From positions 1-32,564 of the forward strand of contig CALWMI010000014.1 in NCBI GenBank assembly GCA_944381745.1: 32,564 nt of DNA, written 5' to 3'. A program made the translations under genes and the position numbers. The notes beneath the pieces are model-generated. The model was not told the origin of the DNA. It did no database searches and was given only the letters and a program-made list of their open reading frames with translations. Source of the stretch: an uncultured Lachnospiraceae bacterium (GTDB lineage: Bacteria; Bacillota; Clostridia; Lachnospirales; Lachnospiraceae). This document shows, piece after piece, positions 23,561 through 31,383 of this stretch. Each line of letters starts with the position of its first letter. The stretch's first letter is position 1.

Positions 23561-23585
23561 CAATTCCGGCATTTTTGGGTATCAT
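23557..23585 (+). promoter_or_regulatory. Promoter of the T-box-controlled oxidoreductase operon
   Basis: TTGACA (23557-23562) and TATCAT (23580-23585) are 17 bases apart. The -35 overlaps the TGA stop of the tpiA-like gene. Transcription should begin near 23592 and run into the T-box leader. Confidence 0.8.
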
Positions 23586-23591
23586 TTTAAA

Positions 23592-23870
23592 TAGCTTTCG
23601 TTAATTAGCTGATTAATCTGACAAAGATGATGATGGAGACAGTAAGAAGCGATGGAACGTCCCAGAGAGCCGGGGGAAGGTGGGAGCCCGGTATCAGTAC
23701 ATCCTTATCTGAATATCACTCCGGAGTCGCAGCCCGAAATGCATGGCAGAGTAGGTGCTGACGGTGTTCCCCGTTACAGGAAGCGCATATGCTGGTATGC
23801 AGGTAATGGGTGGTATAACGATGGACTTAGGCTTTCGTCCCTTTACAGGGGCGGAAGCTTTTTGTTTGTG
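23592..23870 (+). promoter_or_regulatory. T-box riboswitch, specifier best read as ATC (isoleucine)
   Basis: The 23.6-23.9 kb leader has the T-box landmarks in order: AGAGAG (23664-23669), GGTGGGAG (23679-23686) within a CCGGG/CCCGG stem, the specifier region GAATATCACTCC (23711-23722), the antiterminator core GGGTGGTATAACG (23808-23820), and a terminator. In the B. subtilis glyQS pattern (GAA, one base, codon, A) the codon is ATC at 23715-23717, for isoleucine; reading TAT (Tyr) one base earlier is the alternative. Uncharged tRNA would favour read-through into the oxidoreductase genes. The core is less canonical than GGTGGNACCGCG, so the fold deserves care. This explains the roughly 400 bases between 23560 and 23964. 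Confidence 0.85.
23831..23867 (+). terminator. T-box regulatory terminator
   Basis: Arms GCTTTCGTCCCT (23831-23842) and AGGGGCGGAAGC (23847-23858) pair over 12 positions, two as G-T, with a four-base loop, and are followed by TTTTTGTTT. It is the OFF structure competing with the antiterminator that contains the GGGTGG core just upstream. Confidence 0.85.
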
Positions 23871-23963
23871 GGAAACGGATTTCCCGCAGGCAAACATGTC
23901 TTGCGGGAGCGCATTGCACTGCAGAGGACAGTATCATTTGACTACAGTTTGGAGGAAGGAATT

Positions 23964-24545
23964 ATGAGCGACAAGAGATTGGAGATCCGCTGGCACGGAC
24001 GCGGCGGACAGGGAGCTAAGACGGCGTGCATGCTTTTGGCGGACGCGGCCTTCGCGGCAGGCAAATATGTCCAGGGCTTTCCGGAGTATGGGCCGGAGAG
24101 GATGGGAGCGCCCATCACTGCCTATAACCGGATTAGCGACGAGAGGTGCTCTGTCCATTCTTACATATACAACCCGGACTATGTGGTCGTGGTGGACGAG
24201 ACGCTGTTGTCATCTGTGGATGTGACCCACGGGCTCAAGGAGGATGGGGCAGTTGTGATCAATTCGGCAAAGCCGGTGTCAGAGCTGCGGCCCTACCTGC
24301 ACGGGTACGAGGGAGAGGTGTACACGATCGACGCCAGGAAGATTTCCGAGGAGTGCCTGGGGGCATATTTTCCCAACACCCCCATGCTGGCCGCAGTGGT
24401 GGAGGTGAGCAAGGTGCTGGATCCCGACCGCTTTGTCCAGGATATGGAGGCCTCCTTCCAGCATAAGTTTGCGACCAAGCCCCAGGTGATCGAGGGCAAT
24501 ATGCGGTGCCTGGAGGAATCCATGAAGGAGGTGCGGGCGCAATGA
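23964..24545 (+). CDS. porG: 2-oxoacid:ferredoxin oxidoreductase, gamma subunit
   Basis: The 193-residue subunit begins MSDKRLEIRWHGRGGQGAK; RWHGRGGQGA is the hallmark of the POR gamma domain, which binds CoA-side and structural elements of the complex. FPEYGPERMGAPITAYNRIS is also typical. The start follows GGAGGAAGG; the frame opens at 23652, but that part is the T-box leader RNA, not protein. With delta, alpha and beta genes behind it, this is an archaeal-type four-subunit enzyme acting on pyruvate, 2-ketoisovalerate or related acids with CoA and ferredoxin. High G+C marks the return to flank composition. Confidence 0.93.
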   Translation: MSDKRLEIRWHGRGGQGAKTACMLLADAAFAAGKYVQGFPEYGPERMGAPITAYNRISDERCSVHSYIYNPDYVVVVDETLLSSVDVTHGLKEDGAVVINSAKPVSELRPYLHGYEGEVYTIDARKISEECLGAYFPNTPMLAAVVEVSKVLDPDRFVQDMEASFQHKFATKPQVIEGNMRCLEESMKEVRAQ

Positions 24546-24850
24546 CACGCAGTGCTTTGGACATCAACGAGCAGATCCCGTGGCAGGAGATTACCCCGGG
24601 AGGAGAGATCGCCGAGGGCGGCACGGCCCGGATGATCAAGACCGGAGCCTGGAGGCAGAACTGCCCGGTGTGGGATGCGGATAAGTGCAAGCAGTGCCTG
24701 CTGTGCGCTCCGTTCTGCCCGGATTCCTCGATCCCGGTGAAGGACTGCCTCAGGGGAGATTTTGATTACGATCACTGCAAGGGCTGCGGTATTTGCTGGC
24801 AGGTATGCCCGTTTGACGCGATCCATATGGTGAAGGAGGGAGAGGAATGA
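24542..24850 (+). CDS. porD: 2-oxoacid:ferredoxin oxidoreductase, delta (ferredoxin-like) subunit
   Basis: The 102-residue protein carries two [4Fe-4S] motifs: C49, C52, C55, C59 in CKQCLLCAPFCP and C79, C82, C85, C89 in CKGCGICWQVCP. It passes electrons from the thiamine site to external ferredoxin. Its ATG overlaps the gamma stop codon (ATGA) and its end overlaps the alpha start by four bases, so all subunits are translationally coupled. Length and N-terminal extension (about 45 residues) match POR/VOR delta subunits. Confidence 0.93.
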   Translation: MTRSALDINEQIPWQEITPGGEIAEGGTARMIKTGAWRQNCPVWDADKCKQCLLCAPFCPDSSIPVKDCLRGDFDYDHCKGCGICWQVCPFDAIHMVKEGEE

Positions 24851-26046
24851 GCAGAAGAGACCGGCTTTCTGGAAATGAGGCGGTGGCCTACGCCATGAGG
24901 CAGATCAATCCGGATGTGTTCGCGGCGTTCCCCATCACGCCCTCCACGGAAATCCCTCAGTATTTTGCCCAGTATGTGGCGGACGGGCAGGTGGATACGG
25001 AGTTTGTCACGGTGGAGTCGGAGCATTCCTCCATGTCTACCTGCATCGGGGCGGAGGCTGCCGGCGTGCGTGCGGTGACGGCCACCTCCTCCTGCGGCCT
25101 TGCCTATATGTACGAGATGCTGTATGTGGCGGCGTCGGCCAGGCTGCCCATCACGCTGGCCTGTGTGAACCGGGCGCTGACAGGGCCTATCAATATCAAC
25201 AACGACCATTCCGATTCCATGGGGGCCAGGGACGCGGGGTGGATCCAGATTTACTCAGAGAACAACCAGGAGGCCTATGACAATTATCTCCAGGCTATGC
25301 GGATTGCGGAGACGCCGGATGTGCGCCTGCCGATCATGATCTGCCAGGACGGCTTCATCACCTCCCACGCGGTGGAAAACATCGAGCTGGAGGACGACCA
25401 GGCGGTGAAAGCCTTCGTGGGGGAGTACGAGCCGGAAAATTATCTTTTGAAGCATGAAAATCCCCTGGCCGTGGGACCCTATGATACGAGCCCCTATTAT
25501 ATGGAGCACAAGGTGCAGCAGGCCCAGGCCATGAAGAATGCCAAGACGGCGATCCTCGATGTGGCGGCGGACTTTGCGCGCACCTTCGGCAGAACGTACG
25601 GCTTCTTTGAGGAGTACCGGATGGAAGACGCAGAGGCGGCCATCGTCCTCATCGGTTCCACGGCGGGCACGGCCAAGACCTGCGTGGATCAGATGCGGGC
25701 TGCAGGCCATAAGGTGGGGCTGATCAAGCTGCGGGTGTTCCGCCCGTTCCCGGCTGAGGAGCTGGCAGCGGCCCTGTCCCATGTGAAGGCGGCGGCGGTG
25801 ATGGACAAGAGCGAGGGCTTCTCCGGCTGCGGCGGCCCGGTGTTCGCAGACACACGCTCGGCCTGCTACGACCTGAAGGAGAGGCCCAGGCTTATCAACA
25901 TTGTGTACGGGCTGGGCGGCAGGGACTGCGCGGTGGAGGATCTGGAGCGGGTATACCAGTATCTTCTTCGCATAGCCCGCACAGGAGAAGAAGGCCCGGT
26001 ATATCTCCATATGGGCCAGAGAAGCCTTGACAAGGAGGTGCTCTAG
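24847..26046 (+). CDS. porA: 2-oxoacid:ferredoxin oxidoreductase, alpha subunit
   Basis: The 399-residue alpha subunit begins with LSGNEAVAYAMRQINPDVFAAFPITPST in register with the family (the PITPST motif near residue 31), followed by VESEHSSMSTCIGAEAAG and TSSCGLAYMYEML. A transketolase-C-like domain follows from about residue 255 (AAIVLIGSTAGTAK). The GNEA and PITPST motifs contact thiamine diphosphate and substrate. The sequence cannot by itself separate pyruvate from branched-chain 2-oxoacids; the Ile T-box upstream argues for 3-methyl-2-oxopentanoate or a related acid. It ends just before the beta gene. Confidence 0.93.
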   Translation: MSRRDRLSGNEAVAYAMRQINPDVFAAFPITPSTEIPQYFAQYVADGQVDTEFVTVESEHSSMSTCIGAEAAGVRAVTATSSCGLAYMYEMLYVAASARLPITLACVNRALTGPININNDHSDSMGARDAGWIQIYSENNQEAYDNYLQAMRIAETPDVRLPIMICQDGFITSHAVENIELEDDQAVKAFVGEYEPENYLLKHENPLAVGPYDTSPYYMEHKVQQAQAMKNAKTAILDVAADFARTFGRTYGFFEEYRMEDAEAAIVLIGSTAGTAKTCVDQMRAAGHKVGLIKLRVFRPFPAEELAAALSHVKAAAVMDKSEGFSGCGGPVFADTRSACYDLKERPRLINIVYGLGGRDCAVEDLERVYQYLLRIARTGEEGPVYLHMGQRSLDKEVL

Positions 26047-26047
26047 G

Positions 26048-26977
26048 ATGGCATACAATCATAAGATAGAGCTTAACAAGCCAGAGCGGTTCGTGGGAGG
26101 GCACCGGCTGTGCGCTGGCTGCGGAGCCGGCATTGTGAGCCGGGCGATCATGCGCGCCCTGGATGAGGGAGACCGGGCGGTGATCTGCAACGCCACCTCC
26201 TGCCTGGAGGTCTCCTCCTTTATCTATCCCTACACAGCCTGGGAGGATTCCTATATCCACTCCGCCTTCGAGAATGCGGCTGCCACCTGCGGCGGCGTGG
26301 AGGCGGCTTACCGGGCGGCGAAGCGCCGGGGAAAGGTAAAAGATCATTTTAAGTTCCTCACCATCGGCGGGGACGGGGGGACATACGATATCGGTTTCCA
26401 GTCCCTGTCCGGCGCGATGGAGCGGGGACATGACATGGTGTATTTCTGCTATGATAATGAGGCCTACATGAACACGGGCATCCAGCGCTCCTCCGCCACG
26501 CCCCGCTTTGCCAACGCGACGACCACGCCCTGCGGGACGCAGTCGGAGGGCAAGAAGCAGAACAAGAAGGATCTGACAGAGATCTTGGCGGCCCATCACA
26601 TCCCCTATGTGGCGCAGACGACCATGCTGGGCAACCTGAAGGATCTCCACAAGAAGGCGCACAAGGCGATCTACACAGAGGGGCCTGCCTTTGTCAATAT
26701 CCTGTCGCCCTGCCCCAGAGGCTGGCAGTACGCGCCGGAGAACCTGCCCCAGATCTGCCGGATGGCGGTGGAGACGTGCGTCTGGCCGCTGTACGAGGTG
26801 ATCGACGGCAGATGGTACCTGAGCTACGAGCCGAAGAAGAAGCTGCCGGTGGAGGAGTTCATGCGGCTGCAGGGCAGGTTCAAGCACTGCTTCAAGCCGG
26901 GGAACGAGTGGACGATCGAGGAAGCCCAGGCCTATGTGGACGAGAACTGGGAGAGGCTGCTGGAAAAATGCCACTGA
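26048..26977 (+). CDS. porB: 2-oxoacid:ferredoxin oxidoreductase, beta (thiamine diphosphate) subunit
   Basis: The 309-residue beta subunit binds thiamine diphosphate and a proximal [4Fe-4S] cluster: C22 and C25 (RLCAGCGAG), C47 and nearby Cys residues, and the GDG-N motif with GGDGGTYDIG (108-116) and YDNEAYMNTG. It completes the catalytic core with alpha. Start ATG 26048 has AAGGAGG about 14 bases upstream in the alpha gene's end. The four genes gamma-delta-alpha-beta form one tightly packed operon under the T-box. The enzyme can run oxidatively, making acyl-CoA and reduced ferredoxin, or reductively, fixing CO2 onto acyl-CoA. Confidence 0.94.
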   Translation: MAYNHKIELNKPERFVGGHRLCAGCGAGIVSRAIMRALDEGDRAVICNATSCLEVSSFIYPYTAWEDSYIHSAFENAAATCGGVEAAYRAAKRRGKVKDHFKFLTIGGDGGTYDIGFQSLSGAMERGHDMVYFCYDNEAYMNTGIQRSSATPRFANATTTPCGTQSEGKKQNKKDLTEILAAHHIPYVAQTTMLGNLKDLHKKAHKAIYTEGPAFVNILSPCPRGWQYAPENLPQICRMAVETCVWPLYEVIDGRWYLSYEPKKKLPVEEFMRLQGRFKHCFKPGNEWTIEEAQAYVDENWERLLEKCH

Positions 26978-27003
26978 TGTGGCGCTGGGCTTGGGAGGAA
27001 TGA

Positions 27004-27993
27004 ATGATGAAAATCGCGGTGTACAGCTGCAGGGAAGACGAGAGAGAGCTGTTTGAGGCCTATGGCCGGCAGATGGGGGTTGCACTGTCTGTCACGGAGG
27101 AGAAGCCTTCTCTGGAAAATCTGGATGTGGCCCGGGGCTGCCAGGCGGTGTGTGTGATCACAACGCCGGTGCCGGCGGAGCTTTTGGATGCCTGGAAGGA
27201 GATGGGGATCCGCGCGGTGTCCACCCGTACGGTGGGCTATGAGCATGTGGATTGGAAGCACGCCCGGGAGATCGGCATCCCGGTGTCCAATGTGAGCTAT
27301 ACGCCCCACACCGTGGCGGAGTACACGGTGATGGCCATGCTGATGGCGGTGCGGCGGATGAAGACGATTGTCACAAGGTACCAGGTGCAGGACTATTCCC
27401 TCCTGAAGGTGAGGGGCAGGGAGCTGTGCCGGATGACGGTGGGCGTCGTGGGCACCGGGCAGATCGGGGAGACGGTCATCCGCAACCTGAGCGGCTTTGG
27501 CTGCCGCATCCTGGCCAACGATGTTTGCGAGAAGGAGGCGGTGAAGGAGCTGGCCGCCTATACAGACCTGGAGACCATTTGGAGGGAATGCGATATTGTC
27601 ACCTTCCACACACCGGCGCTGCCGGAGACGTACCATCTGGTGAGCCGGGAGAGCCTGGCAAAGATGAAGCCAGGCGTGGTACTGATCAATATGGCCCGCG
27701 GGAGCATCATCGACACGGAGGCGCTGATCGAGGCGCTGGAGAGCGGGCAGGTGGGAGCTGCCGCCCTGGACGTGCTGGAGGACGAGGGCCGCATCTACTA
27801 CCAGGATTACAAATATGACCTGACGCGCAACCATGACATGGCAGTCCTAAGCGGGATGCCCAATGTGCTTATGACGCCGCACACGGCCTTTTTCACCGAC
27901 GAGGCGGTGGGGGATATGATCAGGTATTCCCTGGAGAGCTGTATCGCCGAGCTGGAGGGGCGGCCGAATCCGAGAAGGGTGAACGGGAGGTAG
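27004..27993 (+). CDS. D-2-hydroxyacid dehydrogenase (D-lactate / 2-hydroxyisocaproate dehydrogenase type)
   Basis: The 329-residue NAD-dependent enzyme reduces a 2-oxoacid to the (R)-2-hydroxyacid. It has GVVGTGQIGE for NAD (about residues 147-155), VILANDV-type acidic residue for NADH preference, MARGSIIDTEAL with the substrate-binding Arg, the catalytic Glu in the following block and the His in MTPHTAFFTDEAV. Length matches LdhA and 2-hydroxyisocaproate dehydrogenases of clostridia. Two adjacent ATGs (27004, 27007) follow GGGAGGA. It is 26 bases after the beta subunit and probably in the same T-box operon, so both enzymes may share the 2-oxoacid. Confidence 0.88.
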   Translation: MMKIAVYSCREDERELFEAYGRQMGVALSVTEEKPSLENLDVARGCQAVCVITTPVPAELLDAWKEMGIRAVSTRTVGYEHVDWKHAREIGIPVSNVSYTPHTVAEYTVMAMLMAVRRMKTIVTRYQVQDYSLLKVRGRELCRMTVGVVGTGQIGETVIRNLSGFGCRILANDVCEKEAVKELAAYTDLETIWRECDIVTFHTPALPETYHLVSRESLAKMKPGVVLINMARGSIIDTEALIEALESGQVGAAALDVLEDEGRIYYQDYKYDLTRNHDMAVLSGMPNVLMTPHTAFFTDEAVGDMIRYSLESCIAELEGRPNPRRVNGR

Positions 27994-27996
27994 AGG

Positions 27997-28815
27997 ATGG
28001 AACAGAGCCTTGGAAGGGAACAGGAGAGAAGCGCGATCTTTTTTGACATTGATGGCACGCTGGTGACGGAGGGAACCCATATCCTGCCGCCGTCTGCGAA
28101 GGAGGCGATCGCCCGGACCCGCGCCTGCGGGAACCTGACCTTTATCAACACGGGCCGCACCTACTTTAATGTGGACGATTACCTGAAGGAGCTGGGCTTC
28201 GACGGGTACCTGTGCGGCTGCGGCACCCAGATTTTCTATGGAGGCAAGGAGCTCTTCGCCAGCAAGATCACGAATGAGCGCAGCCGGGAGATCGTCCTGC
28301 TGCTGCGGGAGTGCGAGATTGCGGCTTTCTTCGAGGAATCCCAGAATGTGTTTTTCGACCCCATGTCCCCGGTGACCTGCAAGGAGCTGATGGATCTGCG
28401 GGCTGCCTTCGGAGGCAAGAGCGTGGTGGATCTGGGGGAGTCCAACTGGAATACGTTCCATTTCGACAAATTTCTCGTCTTTCCCACCACCCGCAGTGAT
28501 ATGCGCCGCTTCCGCAGGGAGATCGACCAGGACTTCTGCTATGTGGACCGGGGATTCTGCGGGGAGATGATCCAGAAGGGCTATTCCAAGGCCACGGCCA
28601 TCCAGTTTATCCGTGACCTCCTGGATATCCCGCTGGAGCGCTGCTATGCCATCGGCGACAGCAACAATGACTTGGCCATGCTGGAGTATGTGCCCCACGG
28701 GATTGCCATGGGCAACAGCGTGAAGGATATCCTGCCGTACTGTGAGTACCAGACGGCGGATATACTGGAGGACGGCATCTATAAGGCGCTGGAGCACTAT
28801 GGGCTCCTGGGCTGA
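27997..28815 (+). CDS. HAD-IIB (Cof-type) phosphatase
   Basis: The 272-residue protein has the HAD motifs FFDIDGTL (residues 15-22, nucleophile Asp in DIDGT), FINTGRT for motif II, a Lys in KGYSKATAI for motif III and AIGDSNNDLAML for motif IV, with a Cof-type cap between about 85 and 190. Such enzymes dephosphorylate sugar phosphates, pyridoxal phosphate or nucleotides, and the substrate is not predictable. It starts three bases after the dehydrogenase stop, so it is almost certainly cotranscribed. No specific link to 2-oxoacid metabolism is visible. Confidence 0.9.
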   Translation: MEQSLGREQERSAIFFDIDGTLVTEGTHILPPSAKEAIARTRACGNLTFINTGRTYFNVDDYLKELGFDGYLCGCGTQIFYGGKELFASKITNERSREIVLLLRECEIAAFFEESQNVFFDPMSPVTCKELMDLRAAFGGKSVVDLGESNWNTFHFDKFLVFPTTRSDMRRFRREIDQDFCYVDRGFCGEMIQKGYSKATAIQFIRDLLDIPLERCYAIGDSNNDLAMLEYVPHGIAMGNSVKDILPYCEYQTADILEDGIYKALEHYGLLG

Positions 28816-28830
28816 CAGGGGGAGAGGGTT

Positions 28831-29766
28831 ATGCTTTATACATTCAAAGACGGGACATGGAGAGAAGCGAACCTGGAGGAGATTGCCCAGGGGGAAGAGG
28901 GCGTGGGCTTCCTGACGGCGGAGGAGCTGCAGGAGGAGGGCGTGCGCCTGGGCCTGCCAGGGGCGGTGATCGAGGAGTGCGGACGCGGGCAGACACAGTT
29001 CCGCAACAGTATTGAGATTTATGACGCGGTCAGCTTTGGGATGATCCATGCCATGGATGTGCGCAGCGTGCGCTCCCCCAGGGACCGGATCGCCTTTTTT
29101 GTGACGGAGAAGCTCTTCCTTCTGGTGCCGTTGGTGGACGAGGACGAAAGCACCCGCAGGCTTTTCCTGGAGGTGCTGGATAGAAGCCGGCATATGCCGA
29201 CGCGGGAGAAGATTGCCTGCGGAGTGTTGGACGGCCTCCTGCGGGGCGCAGGTGAGGCGCTGGAGGCAGAAGGGGAGGAGCTTCTTGCTATGGAACGGCA
29301 GCTGGCGGAGGGCAGGCAGAATCAGAGCCTGAACCGCCGGATTTTCCACATGAAAAACCGCATGACCATCCAGAGGGCCTACTATGAACAGCTGGCGGAC
29401 ATTGGGACGGAGCTGCAGGAAAATGCCAACAGCCTGTTCCCAGGAGAGGATTTGCGGTACTTTAAGGTTTTCTCAGATAAGGCGCAGCGCCTCTCCGCCC
29501 ACACATCGGAGATATCGGAAAGCCTTATCCATCTGAAGGAGGCGCTGGATGCGGCGCAGGATTACTACCTGAATTCCATTATGAAGCTGTTTACCGTGGT
29601 GACTACGGTATTTCTGCCGCTGAGCCTGATCGTGGGCTGGTACGGGATGAATTTTGCCAACATGCCGGAGCTCACATGGAAATACGGCTATGTGTGCGTC
29701 ATCGCCGTGAGCATCTTGGTGGCGGCGGGCTGCCTGATTTTGTTTAAGAAGAAAAAATTGCTGTGA
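28831..29766 (+). CDS. corA: CorA-family divalent metal ion transporter
   Basis: The 311-residue protein has a long charged N-terminal cytoplasmic part, a coiled helical stretch (about residues 150-245) and two C-terminal membrane spans (roughly 250-272 and 283-303). The signature YGMNFANMPEL follows the first span and forms the ion-selecting loop in CorA Mg2+/Co2+ channels. A basic tail (KKKKLL) ends the protein. It lies 15 bases after the phosphatase gene, with GGGGGAGAGG before the ATG. Confidence 0.9.
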   Translation: MLYTFKDGTWREANLEEIAQGEEGVGFLTAEELQEEGVRLGLPGAVIEECGRGQTQFRNSIEIYDAVSFGMIHAMDVRSVRSPRDRIAFFVTEKLFLLVPLVDEDESTRRLFLEVLDRSRHMPTREKIACGVLDGLLRGAGEALEAEGEELLAMERQLAEGRQNQSLNRRIFHMKNRMTIQRAYYEQLADIGTELQENANSLFPGEDLRYFKVFSDKAQRLSAHTSEISESLIHLKEALDAAQDYYLNSIMKLFTVVTTVFLPLSLIVGWYGMNFANMPELTWKYGYVCVIAVSILVAAGCLILFKKKKLL

Positions 29767-29779
29767 GAGGATACAGAGG

Positions 29780-30451
29780 ATGGTATATGCGATTACATTT
29801 TTGGAGGGGCTGATCACCTTTATCTCCCCTTGCCTGCTGCCGATGCTCCCGATCTACATCTCCTATCTGGCAGGAGGGGGCGGGGAAGAGCGGCGCAACA
29901 CGACGGTGAAGCATGCCCTGGGCTTTATCCTGGGCTTCACGGCGGCTTTCATGGCCATGGGGGCTTTCGCAGGGACGCTTGGGACGCTGCTGCGCCGCTA
30001 CCAGACGGCAGTCAATGTGGTGAGCGGGCTGATCGTGGTGCTGTTCGGCTTAAGCTTCCTGGAGGTGTTCCGTTTCCAGCTGTTCCGGGGTTCCGTGGAT
30101 ACCCGGAGGCTGCCGGAACGCATGGGCTTTTTCCCGGCGGTGCTGTTCGGGGTGATCTTCTCGGTGGGGTGGACTCCCTGCGTGGGCGCCTTCCTGGGCT
30201 CTGCGCTGATGCTGGCTTCCCAGCAGGGCTCTGTGCTGCAGGGCGTCGTCCTGCTGTTCTGCTACTCGATGGGGCTGGGCGTGCCGTTTCTCATAAGCGC
30301 CGTGCTCATCCAGGAGCTAAAGGGGGCATTCGGCTGGATTAAGAGCCATTACGGAGTGATCAACCGGGTGTGCGGCCTGCTGCTGGTGGCGGTGGGCATC
30401 CTGATGATGACCGGCGTGCTGAGCCGGGTCTTGTCCCTGCTGGCTGTATAG
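29780..30451 (+). CDS. ccdA: CcdA-type thiol-disulfide membrane transporter
   Basis: The 223-residue protein has six hydrophobic spans and the two redox Cys residues of CcdA/DsbD-beta: C18 in FISPCLLPMLP and C134 in VGWTPCVGAF. It carries electrons from cytoplasmic thioredoxin across the membrane to an outer thiol-disulfide protein. The membrane-anchored thioredoxin two genes' width downstream (30580) is the likely partner. The gene starts 13 bases after corA and its TAG stop begins a hairpin repeat. Confidence 0.92.
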   Translation: MVYAITFLEGLITFISPCLLPMLPIYISYLAGGGGEERRNTTVKHALGFILGFTAAFMAMGAFAGTLGTLLRRYQTAVNVVSGLIVVLFGLSFLEVFRFQLFRGSVDTRRLPERMGFFPAVLFGVIFSVGWTPCVGAFLGSALMLASQQGSVLQGVVLLFCYSMGLGVPFLISAVLIQELKGAFGWIKSHYGVINRVCGLLLVAVGILMMTGVLSRVLSLLAV

Positions 30452-30498
30452 CGCCGGTGCACCAAGGAACTGTAGGATCCCTTGGTACGCCAACGCTA
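30449..30498. repeat. Hairpin repeat copy 2, starting at the ccdA stop codon
   Basis: TAGCG then CCGGTGCACCAAGG (left arm 30449-30468) pairs with the arm 30479-30498, ending CAACGCTA, over nearly 20 positions with several G-T pairs and a 10-base loop. The TAG is the ccdA stop codon. Copies at 22232 and 32428 begin the same way. It could act as a terminator-like or RNA-stability element; no T-run follows. Confidence 0.7.
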
Positions 30499-30579
30499 AG
30501 GGCCGTGTAGGGGCAGGGAACAAAAGTGCAGCGTCCCTCGGGTGTGGGCGCTGCGGAGGAGAGAAAGAGGAGGGCGGAT

Positions 30580-31299
30580 ATGGAGAGAGGAAAGAAAAAG
30601 CTTCTGGTCACAGCGGTGGCCCTGGTGCTGGTGCTGGCGGCAGCAGCTGCCGCCTATCGCATGCTGTCCGCAGATACAGCGCCGGATATGCAGCTGGCGG
30701 CTGGCCCCAGCCAGGAGGAGGTATCTGGCCAGGAGGAAGAGGCGGATGCCGCAGGAGGAGAGGAGCCGGAGACGGCCCAGGACGGCGCTGCCGCCGCAGA
30801 GGACGAGGCGGATCGTGCAAAGGACGGGGAAGCCGGCGCAGCGGAGGACGGCGGGGAAGCTGGCGAAGAGGAGACGGAGCTGATGACGGCTCCGGACTTT
30901 GCCATGCAGGACTACGAGGGGATGACCGTCCAGCTGTCCGACCTGTTCGGCACGCCCATCGTGATGAATTTCTGGTCCAGCGGGTGCGGGCCGTGCAAGA
31001 TGGAGATGCCGGATTTCCAGGCGGCCAGCGAGGAGCTGGAGGACGAGGTGCTCTTCGTCATGGTGGACTCCATCGGCGTCTTCGGGGAGACTGTGGAGAG
31101 CGGCAAAGCTTATGTGGAGGAGCAGGGATTTACCTTCCCAGTGTTTTTCGACGTGGATCAGGAAGGGATTTCCACCTACGGCATCACGAGCTTTCCCACG
31201 ACCTTTTTCCTCAATGAAAACGGGGAGATTGTGGCCTACGGGCAGGGGATGATGTCGGCGGAGACGCTGGAGCAGGGAATATCGATGATACTTCCTTGA
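30580..31299 (+). CDS. Membrane-anchored TlpA/ResA-like thioredoxin
   Basis: The 239-residue protein has an N-terminal membrane anchor (residues 8-28), an acidic Ala/Glu/Asp/Gly-rich linker (about 42-100), and a thioredoxin-fold domain with the active site FWSSGCGPCKMEMP (C136, C139) and the cis-Pro loop SFPTTFFL. It should reduce or exchange disulfides outside the cell, fed by CcdA. In other Firmicutes such pairs serve extracellular methionine sulfoxide reductase or cytochrome maturation; neither is visible here. ATG 30580 follows AGAGGAGGG; the upstream in-frame extension lacks a signal. The next promoter overlaps its stop codon. Confidence 0.9.
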   Translation: MERGKKKLLVTAVALVLVLAAAAAAYRMLSADTAPDMQLAAGPSQEEVSGQEEEADAAGGEEPETAQDGAAAAEDEADRAKDGEAGAAEDGGEAGEEETELMTAPDFAMQDYEGMTVQLSDLFGTPIVMNFWSSGCGPCKMEMPDFQAASEELEDEVLFVMVDSIGVFGETVESGKAYVEEQGFTFPVFFDVDQEGISTYGITSFPTTFFLNENGEIVAYGQGMMSAETLEQGISMILP

Positions 31300-31358
31300 C
31301 AAAGCCTTGCCGCCTGTGCTATCCTAGGCATTGTAGGACACTCTGTTGTGGTAGAGTG
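31296..31358 (+). promoter_or_regulatory. Promoter and leader hairpin of the binding-protein gene
   Basis: TTGACA (31296-31301) and TATCCT (31320-31325) are 18 bases apart; the -35 overlaps the TGA of the thioredoxin gene. In the leader, CACTCT (31339-31344) pairs with AGAGTG (31353-31358). Confidence 0.65.
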
Positions 31359-31383
31359 ATATTAGAGAAGAGAGAGGTAGAGT

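Noticed and set aside
23652..23963. N-terminal extension of the porG frame
   Set aside because: This stretch is the T-box leader with its terminator; the gamma subunit proper begins at 23964 after GGAGGAAGG.
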